Position numbers and translations under genes: made by a program
Assembly (NCBI GenBank): GCA_902762325.1
Contig: CACWNV010000008.1
Coordinates: 1 to 64,000 of the forward strand
Source: an uncultured Prevotellaceae bacterium
Lineage (GTDB): Bacteria > Bacteroidota > Bacteroidia > Bacteroidales > Bacteroidaceae
Direction: 5' to 3'
Length of the DNA: 64,000 nucleotides
Notes under the pieces: model-generated
Seen by the model: the letters and a program-made list of their open reading frames with translations, nothing else
What the model was told of the DNA's origin: nothing
The model's database searches: none
Part shown: in pieces, positions 9,380 through 18,069 of the stretch
Numbering within the stretch: the stretch's first letter is position 1
Layout of the letters: every line of letters begins with the position of its first letter

Positions 9380-11557
9380 ATGACAAAAGAAGTTAACATT
9401 ACGGAACAGCTGAAGCATTATTTCGGATTCGACAAATTTAAGGGCGATCAGGAAAAGATCATCCGCAATCTGCTCGATGGCAATAATGGTTTTGTTCTAA
9501 TGCCGACCGGTGGAGGCAAAAGTTTGTGCTATCAGCTCCCGTCGTTGATAATGGAAGGAACAGCCATTGTCATATCTCCCCTTATTGCCTTAATGAAAAA
9601 CCAGGTGGATGTCATCAATGGTCTGAGTGAGGAAGAAGGAGTAGCGCATTATCTGAACTCATCACTTAACAAGGCTGCTATTCAGCAGGTAATGGATGAT
9701 GTGCGTAAAGGAAAGACCAAGTTGCTGTATGTCGCTCCAGAGTCGTTGAACAAGGATGAGAATGTGGAGTTTCTAAAAGGGATAAAGGTGTCGTTCTATG
9801 CTATCGACGAGGCACATTGTATCTCGGAGTGGGGGCATGACTTCCGTCCCGAATACCGCAATATCCGTCCGACAATCAATCGGATTGGCGATGCTCCGGT
9901 GATAGCTCTGACCGCAACCGCTACCGACAAGGTGCGCTCAGACATTAAGAAGAGCCTTGGTATTGTAGGGGCTCCAGAATTCAAGAGCTCGTTCAATCGT
10001 CCTAATCTTTATTATGATGTACGTCCAAAGACCAAGGATGTTGACAGGCAGATTATTATGTTCATCAAGCAGCATGCAGGTAAAAGCGGCATCGTCTATT
10101 GTCTGTCTCGAAAGAAAGTCGAGGAGCTTGCAGCCATACTACAGGCAAATGACATAAAGGCGGCTGCCTATCATGCAGGTCTTGATTCGGCTACTCGTTC
10201 TCATACACAGGATGACTTTCTGATGGAACGGATTGATGTGATTGTTGCGACCATCGCCTTCGGCATGGGTATCGACAAACCCGATGTGCGTTTTGTCATC
10301 CATTATGATATTCCAAAGAGTCTGGAAGGCTATTATCAGGAGACAGGACGAGCAGGACGTGACGGTGGGGAAGGACTCTGCATCGCATTCTATTCCAATA
10401 AGGACTTACAGAAACTGGAGAAGTTTATGGAGGGTAAGCCCATTGCAGAACAGGATATAGGCCGCCAATTACTCCAGGAAACAGCGGCTTATGCTGAGTC
10501 ATCGGTTTGTAGGAGAAAGATGCTGCTTCACTATTTCGGTGAGGAATATAACGAGGAGAACTGCCATAACTGTGACAACTGCCTGCATCCAAAGGAAAAG
10601 CATGAGGCACAGGATGCTCTGCTCATTGTGCTGAAAGCCGTGCTGGCGGTGAAAGAGAATTTCCGTCAGGACTATATCGTGGATTTTATTCAAGGGCATT
10701 CTACAGACGATATTACATCCCATAAACATAATCAGCTGGAAGAATTCGGCTCTGGTGAGGATGAAGACCCAAAGATGTGGAATCCTGTCATCCGTCAGGC
10801 ACTCATCGCAGGATACTTAAGGAAGGATGTAGAGAATTATGGACTGCTGAAAGTCACCTCTGCCGGTAAGCGCTTCATCAAGAATCCGAAGTCCTTTATG
10901 ATAGTTGAAGATACCGATTTCAAAGAAGATTCTGAGGAAGAAAATATGGATGGCGGTGGCTCAGCGCTTGATCCGGTTCTGTATTCGATGTTGAAAGACC
11001 TTCGAAAGAAGATGGCTCATAAACTGGAAATACCTCCTTATGTGATATTCCAGGATGTTTCTTTAGAGCAGATGGCGACGATGTATCCAGTCAACCTTCA
11101 GGAATTACAGAATGTTCAGGGAGTCGGTGTCGGAAAGGCGAAACGCTATGGTGCCGAGTTCTGTGAGTTAATCAAGAAACACTGTGAGGAAAATGGCATC
11201 GAACGTCCTGAGGAATTACGCGTGCGAACAGTTGCCAAGAAGTCGATGCTGAAAGTTAAGATAATCCAAAGTATTGACCGTCAGGTGGCATTAGACGATA
11301 TTGCCAATGCAGAAGGAAAGGACTTTGACGAGTTACTTGATGAAATAGAGGCCATCGTTTACAGCGGAACAAAGTTGAACATCAATTATTTCCTTGAGGA
11401 AGTGATGGATGATGACCATGTAGATGACATTTACGAGTATTTCCGTGAAAGTGACACGGATGATCTCGAAGTGGCAATGGAAGAACTTGGCGACGACTAT
11501 TCGGAAGATGAAATCCGACTGGTCCGTATCAAGTTCCTCTCTGAACTAGCAAACTAA
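9380..11557 (+). CDS. recQ: ATP-dependent DNA helicase RecQ
   Basis: This is a 725-residue superfamily 2 3'-5' helicase used in recombination repair and fork restart. Walker A is PTGGGKS at 42-48 and the DEAH box is at 143-146 (IDEAHCISEWGHDFR). Motif VI appears as QETGRAGRDG. The RecQ-Ct zinc cluster is seen as CRRKMLLHYFGE followed by C-x2-C-x2-C (CHNCDNC). A winged-helix region follows and an HRDC domain lies at roughly 555-630. The last 90 residues are acidic and extend beyond typical E. coli RecQ (about 610 residues). No promoter is visible in the 45 bp before it, so it may be read from clpX. Confidence 0.95.
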   Translation: MTKEVNITEQLKHYFGFDKFKGDQEKIIRNLLDGNNGFVLMPTGGGKSLCYQLPSLIMEGTAIVISPLIALMKNQVDVINGLSEEEGVAHYLNSSLNKAAIQQVMDDVRKGKTKLLYVAPESLNKDENVEFLKGIKVSFYAIDEAHCISEWGHDFRPEYRNIRPTINRIGDAPVIALTATATDKVRSDIKKSLGIVGAPEFKSSFNRPNLYYDVRPKTKDVDRQIIMFIKQHAGKSGIVYCLSRKKVEELAAILQANDIKAAAYHAGLDSATRSHTQDDFLMERIDVIVATIAFGMGIDKPDVRFVIHYDIPKSLEGYYQETGRAGRDGGEGLCIAFYSNKDLQKLEKFMEGKPIAEQDIGRQLLQETAAYAESSVCRRKMLLHYFGEEYNEENCHNCDNCLHPKEKHEAQDALLIVLKAVLAVKENFRQDYIVDFIQGHSTDDITSHKHNQLEEFGSGEDEDPKMWNPVIRQALIAGYLRKDVENYGLLKVTSAGKRFIKNPKSFMIVEDTDFKEDSEEENMDGGGSALDPVLYSMLKDLRKKMAHKLEIPPYVIFQDVSLEQMATMYPVNLQELQNVQGVGVGKAKRYGAEFCELIKKHCEENGIERPEELRVRTVAKKSMLKVKIIQSIDRQVALDDIANAEGKDFDELLDEIEAIVYSGTKLNINYFLEEVMDDDHVDDIYEYFRESDTDDLEVAMEELGDDYSEDEIRLVRIKFLSELAN

Positions 11558-11595
11558 CCCTTCCGTTTGGAAGATTCATGATGTTTAATTGAAGC

Positions 11596-11644
11596 GATGC
11601 CTGGTTGGCCAAATGAAAATGGCTCAATCAGGCATCATTCTTTT
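11596..11644 (+). terminator. Intrinsic terminator after recQ
   Basis: A stem starting GATGCCTGGTTGGCCA (11596-11611) pairs with TGGCTCAATCAGGCATC (11620-11636) with one bulge and one G-U pair. ATTCTTTT follows. It lies 39 bp past the recQ stop and faces the convergent nitroreductase gene. Confidence 0.7.
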
Positions 11645-11659
11645 GGGGTGGGTATGTAA

Positions 11660-12397
11660 TTAAAGAAATCCCTGTTGCTTCAGTGCAGCTATCAATCCTT
11701 CACTCATGATCTCATTGTCTTTTTGAGTATAGCGGATATCAGTGAATACCTGAGCAAGCGTCTCCTTATGATTGATTTCCACGAAATGTTTGTTTTCTTC
11801 TAAAGCCTCTTTGGCTCCATAGAACTCATCAATCATTTCTGGGGTATAGCATTGGTAGGTCTCCTGGTGGATAATGGCTTTTAATGGCAGACGGTCGCTC
11901 AATGGCGGATTCTCATCAGGCCATCCGACGGTGATGGTTGCTATAGGGAAGACAAGGCGGGGCAGTTGAAGCGTCTCGATGATAGCCTTTGGCATATAGA
12001 CGGTGGTTCCCAGATAGCAAAGACCAAGTCCGGCCTCTTCAGCAAGGTTGCAGAATGTCTGACAATATAATAAGGTGTCGCTGGCTGCATTGATGAAAGA
12101 GAGAAAGTTTTCATAGCCTGGGTGAGCATTCCTGTTCTCTGCCCAGTCAGATGTTCGTCTGAAATCGGCGCAGAAAGTAAGGACGACAGGTGCGCCTGTC
12201 ACCATTGGCTGGTTAAAATGAGCAGGTGCCAGTTTCTGTTTCATTTCCTTATCTCTGGTGATGACAACACTGTAGAGCTGAAGGTTCCCCATTGTCTGAG
12301 TACGTTCTGCCAGTTCAAGCAACTGATATAAAGTATCGTTAGTGACATCCTTTTCACTATACTTCCTAATGCTTCTTCTATTACAAATAGTATTCAT
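11660..12397 (-). CDS. Nitroreductase-family FMN oxidoreductase, NfsA-like
   Basis: This 245-residue protein is of the nitroreductase fold. The N-terminal RRSIRKY motif binds the FMN phosphate, and the middle GLCYLGTTVY plus the TVGWPDE segment are family hallmarks that also contact FMN. The length and the C-terminal 45-residue extension fit the NfsA/FRP subgroup, which reduces flavins, quinones or nitro compounds with NAD(P)H in the cytoplasm. The physiological substrate cannot be named. It is monocistronic, with a promoter box 38 bp upstream, and is divergent from the ribonucleotide reductase gene. Confidence 0.8.
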   Translation of the reverse strand: MNTICNRRSIRKYSEKDVTNDTLYQLLELAERTQTMGNLQLYSVVITRDKEMKQKLAPAHFNQPMVTGAPVVLTFCADFRRTSDWAENRNAHPGYENFLSFINAASDTLLYCQTFCNLAEEAGLGLCYLGTTVYMPKAIIETLQLPRLVFPIATITVGWPDENPPLSDRLPLKAIIHQETYQCYTPEMIDEFYGAKEALEENKHFVEINHKETLAQVFTDIRYTQKDNEIMSEGLIAALKQQGFL

Positions 12398-12435
12398 ATC
12401 TTTGATTGAAAAATACGATTGGTGAATGGTTAGTG

Positions 12436-12443
12436 CAAAGATA
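12436..12443 (-). promoter_or_regulatory. -7 box of the nitroreductase promoter
   Basis: The minus strand reads TATCTTTG, a perfect -7 element 38 bp from the start codon. No good -33 element is seen. Confidence 0.5.
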
Positions 12444-12474
12444 CAAAATAGGTAAGAGAAAATAGAAGAAATAT

Positions 12475-12505
12475 TTTATTATCTGAAAAAATAGTTGTAG
12501 CTTTG
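12475..12505 (+). promoter_or_regulatory. Promoter of the nrdJ-folB operon
   Basis: TTTA at 12475-12478, a 19-bp spacer, then a perfect -7 box TAGCTTTG at 12498-12505. The start codon is 24 bp downstream. An in-frame TTG lies inside the -7 box and is therefore not a credible start. Confidence 0.6.
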
Positions 12506-12529
12506 CATCACAATTTAAACAACGTATTC

Positions 12530-15106
12530 ATGGAAAATTTGAAGACTTATTCGTATGAGGAAGCGTTTGCTTCTTCGTTAAAATACTTTGGCGGTGATGA
12601 GCTGGCAGCACGAGTTTGGTTGAATAAATATGCTATGAAGGATAGTTTCGGGAATATTTATGAATGCAACCCTTCTGACATGCACAGGCGTATTGCTGCT
12701 GAGCTCGCTCGAATAGAGCGCAAATATGCGAATCCCATTAGTGAAGAGGAGATCTTTGAGCTTCTTGACGGCTTCCGTTATCTGATTCCCGCCGGCAGTC
12801 CGATGACTGGAATTGGTAACAATCATCAGGTAGCCTCATTGAGTAACTGCTTTGTTGTGGGACTTGACGGGGATGCTGATTCCTATGGTGCAATCTTGCG
12901 TATCGATGAGGAACAGGTGCAGCTGATGAAGCGACGTGGTGGAGTAGGGCATGATCTTTCCCATATCCGTCCTGCAGGTACGCCGGTAAACAATTCGGCG
13001 CTGACTTCAACAGGACTTGTCCCATTCATGGAGCGTTACAGCAATTCTACCCGTGAAGTCGCACAGGATGGTCGCCGAGGGGCACTGATGCTCTCCGTTA
13101 GCATTAAACATCCTGACAGTGAGGCTTTTATCGATGCAAAGATGACCGAAGGGAAGGTTACCGGTGCAAATGTTTCCGTGAAGATTGACGACGAATTCAT
13201 GGATGCTGCCATCAATGACAAACCGTATGTGCAGCAGTTCCCAATTGACAGTGATAATCCTTTGGTCCGTAAGGAGATTAACGCCAGAACCCTTTGGAAA
13301 AAGATTGTTCACAATGCATGGAAGAGTGCTGAGCCTGGTGTCTTGTTCTGGGATACGATTATTCGTGAGAGTATTCCCGACTGCTATGCCGATCTGGGTT
13401 ATCGGACGGTAAGTACAAACCCTTGTGGAGAGATACCTCTTTGTCCTTATGACAGTTGTCGTCTGCTCAGTATCAATCTTTACAATTATGTGGAGAATCC
13501 TTTCTCTGACAAGGCTCGCTTCGATTTTGAAAAGTTCCGCAAACACGTGACGATAGCTCAGCGTCTTATGGATGACATTGTTGACCTTGAGCTGGAGAAG
13601 ATTGACTTGATAATGAAGAAGATAGCAAGTGATCCGCAAAGTGATGAGGTGAAAGGAGCCGAGATGCATCTGTGGGAAAAGATAAAGCGTAAGAGTGGAC
13701 TTGGCCGCCGCACGGGTCTTGGCATTACTGCAGAAGGAGACATGATAGCAGCAATGGGACTTCGCTATGGCACACAAGAAGCCACTGACTTTTCTGTCAA
13801 TGTACATCGCACATTGGCTTTGACGGCTTATCGTAGCAGTGTTACCATGGCTCAGGAGCGCGGTGCATTTGAAATCTTCGATGGAGAACGTGAGAAAGAC
13901 AACCCTTACCTTCTTCGTATCAAAGAGGCTGATGCCCAGCTCTATCAGGATATTATGACCTATGGCCGTCGAAACATTGCTTGCCTGACAATTGCTCCGA
14001 CGGGTACTACGAGTCTGATGACACAGACGACAAGTGGTATCGAACCTGTATTCATGCCTGTCTATAAGCGTCGTCGTAAGGTGAACCCCAATGACACTGA
14101 TGTCCATGTTGACTTCGTAGATGAGGTGGGCGACAGTTTTGAGGAATATATTGTCTATCATCCGAAGTTCCTGGAGTGGATGCGGGTGAATGGTATTGAC
14201 AGCACAAAACGCTACTCACAGGAAGAGATTGATGAACTTGTCAGCCGTTCTCCTTATTATAAAGCTACTGCCAACGATGTCGACTGGCTGATGAAGGTGA
14301 AGATGCAGGGAGCAATACAGAAATGGGTGGACCACTCTATCAGCGTTACGGTGAATCTTCCGAATGATGTGGACGAAGACTTGGTTGACCGTCTGTATGT
14401 GGAAGCATGGAAGAGCGGTTGCAAAGGCTGTACCATCTATCGTGACGGCAGCCGTGCCGGTGTGATGATTTCTGTTTCTAAAAAGGACAAGAAAAAGGAC
14501 AAGAAAAAAGAAGAAGGAGGAAACTTGAACAGAGTTTCTGATTTCAAGCATCCTGCCGTGACAGAGGTGCGTCCTCAGGTCTTGGAGTGTGATGTTGTCC
14601 GTTTCCAGAACAACAAAGAGAAATGGGTGGCATTCGTCGGCTTGCTTGACGGTTATCCTTATGAGATATTTACCGGTCTTCAGGATGATGAAGAGGGTAT
14701 CGTCTTGCCGAAAACCGTTACAAAGGGAAAGATAATCAAACAGGTAAGTGAAGACGGGACAAAGCGTTATGACTTCCAGTTTGAGAATAAGCGTGGCTAT
14801 AAGACCACTGTGGAAGGTCTCAGTGAAAAGTTCAATCCCGAGTACTGGAATTATGCGAAACTGATTTCTGGTGTGCTGAGATACCGCATGCCGATAGATC
14901 ATGTCATCCGCCTTGTTAGTTCGCTTCAGCTTAAGAACGAAAGCATCAATACATGGAAGAATGGTGTTGAGCGTGCATTGAAGAAATATGTTCAGGACGG
15001 AACGGTAGCCGACGGGCAGAAATGTCCTGTGTGTGGACAGGAGACGTTGGTTTATCAGGAAGGCTGCCTGATTTGTAAGAACTGTGGTGCCAGCCGTTGT
15101 GGATGA
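12530..15106 (+). CDS. nrdJ: Adenosylcobalamin-dependent (class II) ribonucleoside-diphosphate reductase
   Basis: This 858-residue enzyme makes deoxyribonucleotides in the cytoplasm using a radical generated by vitamin B12. The thiyl-radical cysteine is C299 in NPCGEIPL, flanked by N297 and E301. The redox-active pair is C107 (SLSNCFVV) and C310, the same spacing as in characterised class II enzymes. A lysine-rich linker at about 645-665 leads to a TSCPD-type domain. The C terminus has a zinc ribbon, CPVCGQ then C-x2-C-x2-C (CLICKNC), thought to regenerate the active-site disulphide. No small radical subunit (NrdB) or activase is adjacent, as expected for class II. folB overlaps its stop codon by 4 bp. 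Confidence 0.93.
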   Translation: MENLKTYSYEEAFASSLKYFGGDELAARVWLNKYAMKDSFGNIYECNPSDMHRRIAAELARIERKYANPISEEEIFELLDGFRYLIPAGSPMTGIGNNHQVASLSNCFVVGLDGDADSYGAILRIDEEQVQLMKRRGGVGHDLSHIRPAGTPVNNSALTSTGLVPFMERYSNSTREVAQDGRRGALMLSVSIKHPDSEAFIDAKMTEGKVTGANVSVKIDDEFMDAAINDKPYVQQFPIDSDNPLVRKEINARTLWKKIVHNAWKSAEPGVLFWDTIIRESIPDCYADLGYRTVSTNPCGEIPLCPYDSCRLLSINLYNYVENPFSDKARFDFEKFRKHVTIAQRLMDDIVDLELEKIDLIMKKIASDPQSDEVKGAEMHLWEKIKRKSGLGRRTGLGITAEGDMIAAMGLRYGTQEATDFSVNVHRTLALTAYRSSVTMAQERGAFEIFDGEREKDNPYLLRIKEADAQLYQDIMTYGRRNIACLTIAPTGTTSLMTQTTSGIEPVFMPVYKRRRKVNPNDTDVHVDFVDEVGDSFEEYIVYHPKFLEWMRVNGIDSTKRYSQEEIDELVSRSPYYKATANDVDWLMKVKMQGAIQKWVDHSISVTVNLPNDVDEDLVDRLYVEAWKSGCKGCTIYRDGSRAGVMISVSKKDKKKDKKKEEGGNLNRVSDFKHPAVTEVRPQVLECDVVRFQNNKEKWVAFVGLLDGYPYEIFTGLQDDEEGIVLPKTVTKGKIIKQVSEDGTKRYDFQFENKRGYKTTVEGLSEKFNPEYWNYAKLISGVLRYRMPIDHVIRLVSSLQLKNESINTWKNGVERALKKYVQDGTVADGQKCPVCGQETLVYQEGCLICKNCGASRCG

Positions 15107-15489
15107 GTATGCTGTTAAAAGAGAGTTATATATGTCTGCATAATCTGCGTTTTCATGCCTATCACGGTGTCCTTCCTCAGGAACGCGTTGTAGGAAATGA
15201 TTACACGGTGAGTCTGCGCATCAGTTATGATGTGTCGGAAGCCATGAAGTCGGATAGGATAGAAGATACGCTTAATTATGCAGAAGTATATGAATTGGTA
15301 AAACAAGAGATGTTTATGCAGTCCGATTTGATAGAGCATGTAGCCTATCGGATCGGACAACATCTTGCTGATGCATTTCCTCAGATAAGGGAAATCTTTG
15401 TCAGTATAACGAAACATAATCCCCCTCTTGGAGCCGATTGTGATGGCTCTGGCGTGGAATTACACTTAATTATTGATAAAACTAAGTAG
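15103..15489 (+). CDS. folB: Dihydroneopterin aldolase
   Basis: This protein of about 128 residues matches FolB, which converts 7,8-dihydroneopterin to 6-hydroxymethyl-dihydropterin and glycolaldehyde in folate synthesis. The segments LRFHAYHGVLPQE (N terminus), TLNYAEVYE and SITKHNPP (catalytic lysine) are in the family order. Two starts fit: ATG 15103, which overlaps the nrdJ stop as ATGA, and ATG 15109 two codons later. The overlap favours translational coupling to nrdJ. The pairing of deoxynucleotide and folate supply makes metabolic sense, since thymidylate synthesis needs folate. Confidence 0.92.
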   Translation: MSMLLKESYICLHNLRFHAYHGVLPQERVVGNDYTVSLRISYDVSEAMKSDRIEDTLNYAEVYELVKQEMFMQSDLIEHVAYRIGQHLADAFPQIREIFVSITKHNPPLGADCDGSGVELHLIIDKTK

Positions 15490-15518
15490 CTTATTACAGT
15501 TTTTTGATTTAAATTCAT

Positions 15519-15526
15519 TATTTTTG
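15519..15526 (+). promoter_or_regulatory. -7 box of the amidase promoter
   Basis: TATTTTTG is a perfect -7 element 20 bp before the amidase start. The -33 element is uncertain (TTAC 21 bp upstream). Confidence 0.45.
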
Positions 15527-15546
15527 CATAATAATAAAGTCATTAT

Positions 15547-16734
15547 ATGTTAAAGCGGACATTATTGATACTTTTTCTATTCATCATAACACTTGGCACT
15601 TCTGTGCTTGGTGCAGGTCGCTTTACGTTGGTAATTGATGCTGGACATGGGGGAAGAGATGCCGGATGTGTGGGCTCAATGTCCTCAGAAAAGAATCTGA
15701 CCTTAAAATATGCGCTCGCATTTGGAAAGATTGTCGAGCGGAATTGCCCTGATGTGAAGGTTCTTTATACTCGTACAAAAGATCATTTTGTGGAATTAAA
15801 GCAAAGAGCCGACTTTGCTAATCGCAACAAGGCCGACTTGTTTATCTCTGTACATATAAACGCCATTCCTGGCGGTAAGTCGGTGAGAGGCTACCAGACC
15901 TATACGCTTGGAAAAGGTGAGACGACAGGTAAGGCAGGTATTCAGGAGAATCTGCAGGTGGCACAGCGTGAGAATTCTGTGATTTTCATGGAGAAAGACT
16001 ACAAGCAGAAGTATCAGGGCTTTAATCCTAATTCAACGGAAAGCAGTATTATGTTTGAACTTGTGCAGGATGTAAATATGGAACGCAGTGTTGCATTAGC
16101 CAAAATGCTTCAGCGTAACATCTGCAATGCCACAAGTCGCATTGATAAGGGAGCACATCAGAATAACCTTGCCGTATTGCGACTTACCTCTATGCCTGGG
16201 TGTCTGATGGAGCTTGGATTTATTTCCAATCGTGATGAAGAGCAGTTTCTTAACACAGAGAGTGCCCTTAACAAATATGCCCGAGGCTTTCTAAAGGCAT
16301 TCATCACCTATAAGAATAAATACTTTGATGGTGCGAAAGCACCCTATCGGCCATCGGATGTCAGTGATACTGAAGTCATAGAGAGTATTCCTGAAAAGTC
16401 TAAAGACGATACGGTATCTTCTGTGAATGAGAAAAAGAAGAATGAGAGGGAAGTTTCTTCAGACTCCCCGGTCTTCAAGCTGCAAATACTCGCTGGAGAT
16501 AAGAAACTGAGAACAAATGATCGCCAGTTGAAAGGGGTGAAGGACGTAGAGTGTTCTGAAGAGAAAGGGCTCTATAGATACACCGTTGGTTCATCGACCA
16601 ACTACAATGAGATCTATCGGCTGCGTAAGCAACTGCTTGATAAATTCCCGGAATCGTTTATCATAGCATACAAGAACGGTAAGATTATGGACGTGAACAA
16701 GGCAATAGCCGAGTTCCGTAAGCGTAGGAAATAG
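15547..16734 (+). CDS. N-acetylmuramoyl-L-alanine amidase with C-terminal SPOR-like domain
   Basis: This is a 395-residue exported zinc amidase (Amidase_3 family) that cuts the amide bond between MurNAc and the stem peptide during cell separation. A signal peptide spans about residues 1-23. The zinc ligands are H34 (DAGHGG), E48 (SSEKNLT) and H103 (ISVHINA), and E222 (LMELGF) is the catalytic glutamate. The catalytic domain ends near 255. A charged low-complexity linker follows, then about 80 residues (315-393) resembling a SPOR domain that would target denuded septal glycan. The MCE-domain gene follows after 25 bp and is probably co-transcribed. Confidence 0.92.
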   Translation: MLKRTLLILFLFIITLGTSVLGAGRFTLVIDAGHGGRDAGCVGSMSSEKNLTLKYALAFGKIVERNCPDVKVLYTRTKDHFVELKQRADFANRNKADLFISVHINAIPGGKSVRGYQTYTLGKGETTGKAGIQENLQVAQRENSVIFMEKDYKQKYQGFNPNSTESSIMFELVQDVNMERSVALAKMLQRNICNATSRIDKGAHQNNLAVLRLTSMPGCLMELGFISNRDEEQFLNTESALNKYARGFLKAFITYKNKYFDGAKAPYRPSDVSDTEVIESIPEKSKDDTVSSVNEKKKNEREVSSDSPVFKLQILAGDKKLRTNDRQLKGVKDVECSEEKGLYRYTVGSSTNYNEIYRLRKQLLDKFPESFIIAYKNGKIMDVNKAIAEFRKRRK

Positions 16735-16759
16735 AAAAGTATTCATGAATAATTAGCAT

Positions 16760-17659
16760 ATGAAAATTACGAAGGAAATTAAGATTGCTCTCGTCGCAAT
16801 TGTCAGCATTGTGTTGCTCTTTTTCGGTATGAACTTCTTGAAGGGAATGACGCTTTTTTCTAATGGTGATTCTTACTATATAACCTTTAAGGACATCAGC
16901 GGCCTTTCTTCATCAAGTCCGATTTTTGCTAATGGTTATAGAGTAGGTGTTGTTAAGGATGTTAGTTTCGACTACGAGAACAATGGCGATGTTGTAGTAG
17001 AGTTTATGGTTGACGACGACCTGCAGATACCAAGAGGGTCTACGGCTGAGATTGTTAGTGACCTGATGGGCAATGTGAAGATGAATCTGCTGTTGGCTGA
17101 TAATCCTCGTGATTTTGTTGCTAAGGGTGACACCATCATGGGCGTTATTAATTCAGGGATGTTGGGAAAGGCGAAGGATATGATACCCGTCATCGAGAAA
17201 ATGCTCCCTAAGCTTGATTCTATCCTTGCCAATATCAATATGCTGCTTTCCGATCCTAATATCGGTAGAACGCTCGGTAATGTGCAGAAAACGACTGAAA
17301 ACCTGACGGTGACCACCCAGCAGTTGAATGCACTGATGGCAAACGTGAATAAAGACGTTCCTGGATTGATGGGGAAGGCAAGTGGGCTGCTGGATAATGC
17401 AAACAATCTCACCGCCAATCTTGCTGCCGTAGATGTTGCTTCCACGGTTGCAAAGGTAGATCAGACTTTGGCCAATGTGCAGCAGCTGACATCAAAACTG
17501 AATAATAATAAAGGTACACTGGGACTTCTGATGAATGACGAAACGCTTTACAATAATCTCACCAATACGGTTCTGAGTGCAGATTCTCTGTTAAACAACT
17601 TGCGTGAGCATCCTAAGCGTTATGTACACTTCTCTCTTTTCGGAAAAAAGGACAAGTAA
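16760..17659 (+). CDS. mlaD: MlaD-family MCE-domain lipid transport protein
   Basis: This 299-residue protein has one N-terminal transmembrane helix (about 8-27) and one MCE domain (about 38-115) containing the GxxVGxVxxV-type segment ANGYRVGVVKDVSF. It is followed by a long helical, low-charge C-terminal region (about 125-290) with repeated leucine, asparagine and threonine. Such proteins form hexameric rings in the periplasm and work with the MlaE permease and MlaF ATPase. In this genome those two lie at 3362-4875 instead of next door. The operon partner here is the septal amidase. A terminator follows the gene. Confidence 0.87.
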   Translation: MKITKEIKIALVAIVSIVLLFFGMNFLKGMTLFSNGDSYYITFKDISGLSSSSPIFANGYRVGVVKDVSFDYENNGDVVVEFMVDDDLQIPRGSTAEIVSDLMGNVKMNLLLADNPRDFVAKGDTIMGVINSGMLGKAKDMIPVIEKMLPKLDSILANINMLLSDPNIGRTLGNVQKTTENLTVTTQQLNALMANVNKDVPGLMGKASGLLDNANNLTANLAAVDVASTVAKVDQTLANVQQLTSKLNNNKGTLGLLMNDETLYNNLTNTVLSADSLLNNLREHPKRYVHFSLFGKKDK

Positions 17660-17703
17660 AGGGCTAAATTAAAAAGTGTCTAAATAAAATAATCCAATGT
17701 TTC

Positions 17704-17735
17704 ACGGCTTTTGGAAAATTCCGAAAGCCGTTTTG
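17704..17735 (+). terminator. Intrinsic terminator after the MCE gene
   Basis: ACGGCTTTTGG, loop AAAATT, CCGAAAGCCGT form an 11-bp stem with one G-U pair, followed by TTTTGTTT. It lies 45 bp after the stop codon. Confidence 0.85.
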
Positions 17736-17934
17736 TTTCACTCATTTATAAGCGTTACCCAAAATGTTTCACTTTCAATTAGCTTACTATAAGTGAGAGC
17801 ACACAAATGATTGTAAATCATAAATTTAGGTCTACTTTAAGTCCGTTTTCTGTCTTTCTTTATCAGAATTTCTGTAAACTGCTTTGAATGAGTACTTTAC
17901 GAGAAAGACAAAAAGAAATTGTAAAACATAAAGA

Positions 17935-17966
17935 TTTGCCAGTTACAGTTTTCTTTCTTAATTTTG
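17935..17966 (+). promoter_or_regulatory. Promoter of dnaA
   Basis: TTTG at 17935-17938, exactly 20 bp, then TAATTTTG at 17959-17966. Both elements match the Bacteroidetes consensus perfectly. It predicts a leader of roughly 95-100 nt before dnaA. Confidence 0.75.
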
Positions 17967-17997
17967 CAAACAGAAAAAGGAAAGGGAGTATTTAATT

Positions 17998-18036
17998 ATG
18001 GAAACGAGATTCCTCGATGTGAATTTCCTAAACTAG
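17998..18036 (+). CDS. Putative 12-codon leader peptide of dnaA
   Basis: ATG at 17998 opens a reading frame METRFLDVNFLN that ends at TAG (18034-18036), 33 bp before the dnaA ATG. A purine-rich AGGAAAGGGAG lies upstream, but its spacing to the ATG (about 10-20 nt) is only roughly right. It sits inside the predicted dnaA mRNA leader. It could be a regulatory upstream frame, or chance. No homolog is known to me. Confidence 0.25.
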   Translation: METRFLDVNFLN

Positions 18037-18069
18037 TGAGCTCCTGCTATACTAAACAATTGATTGATA

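Larger units (their letters stand above)
17736..18069 (+). other. AT-rich intergenic and leader region upstream of dnaA
   Basis: About 330 bp hold no long reading frame. It contains a strong promoter at 17935-17966, a purine-rich stretch (AGGAAAGGGAG, about 17978) and a 12-codon reading frame. No TTATCCACA DnaA box or clustered 13-mer was found by eye, so there is no support for oriC here. Confidence 0.6.

Noticed and set aside
13007..14161. 384-codon minus-strand open frame inside nrdJ
   Set aside because: It lies wholly within the ribonucleotide reductase catalytic domain, in a frame opposite to it, and shows no domain.
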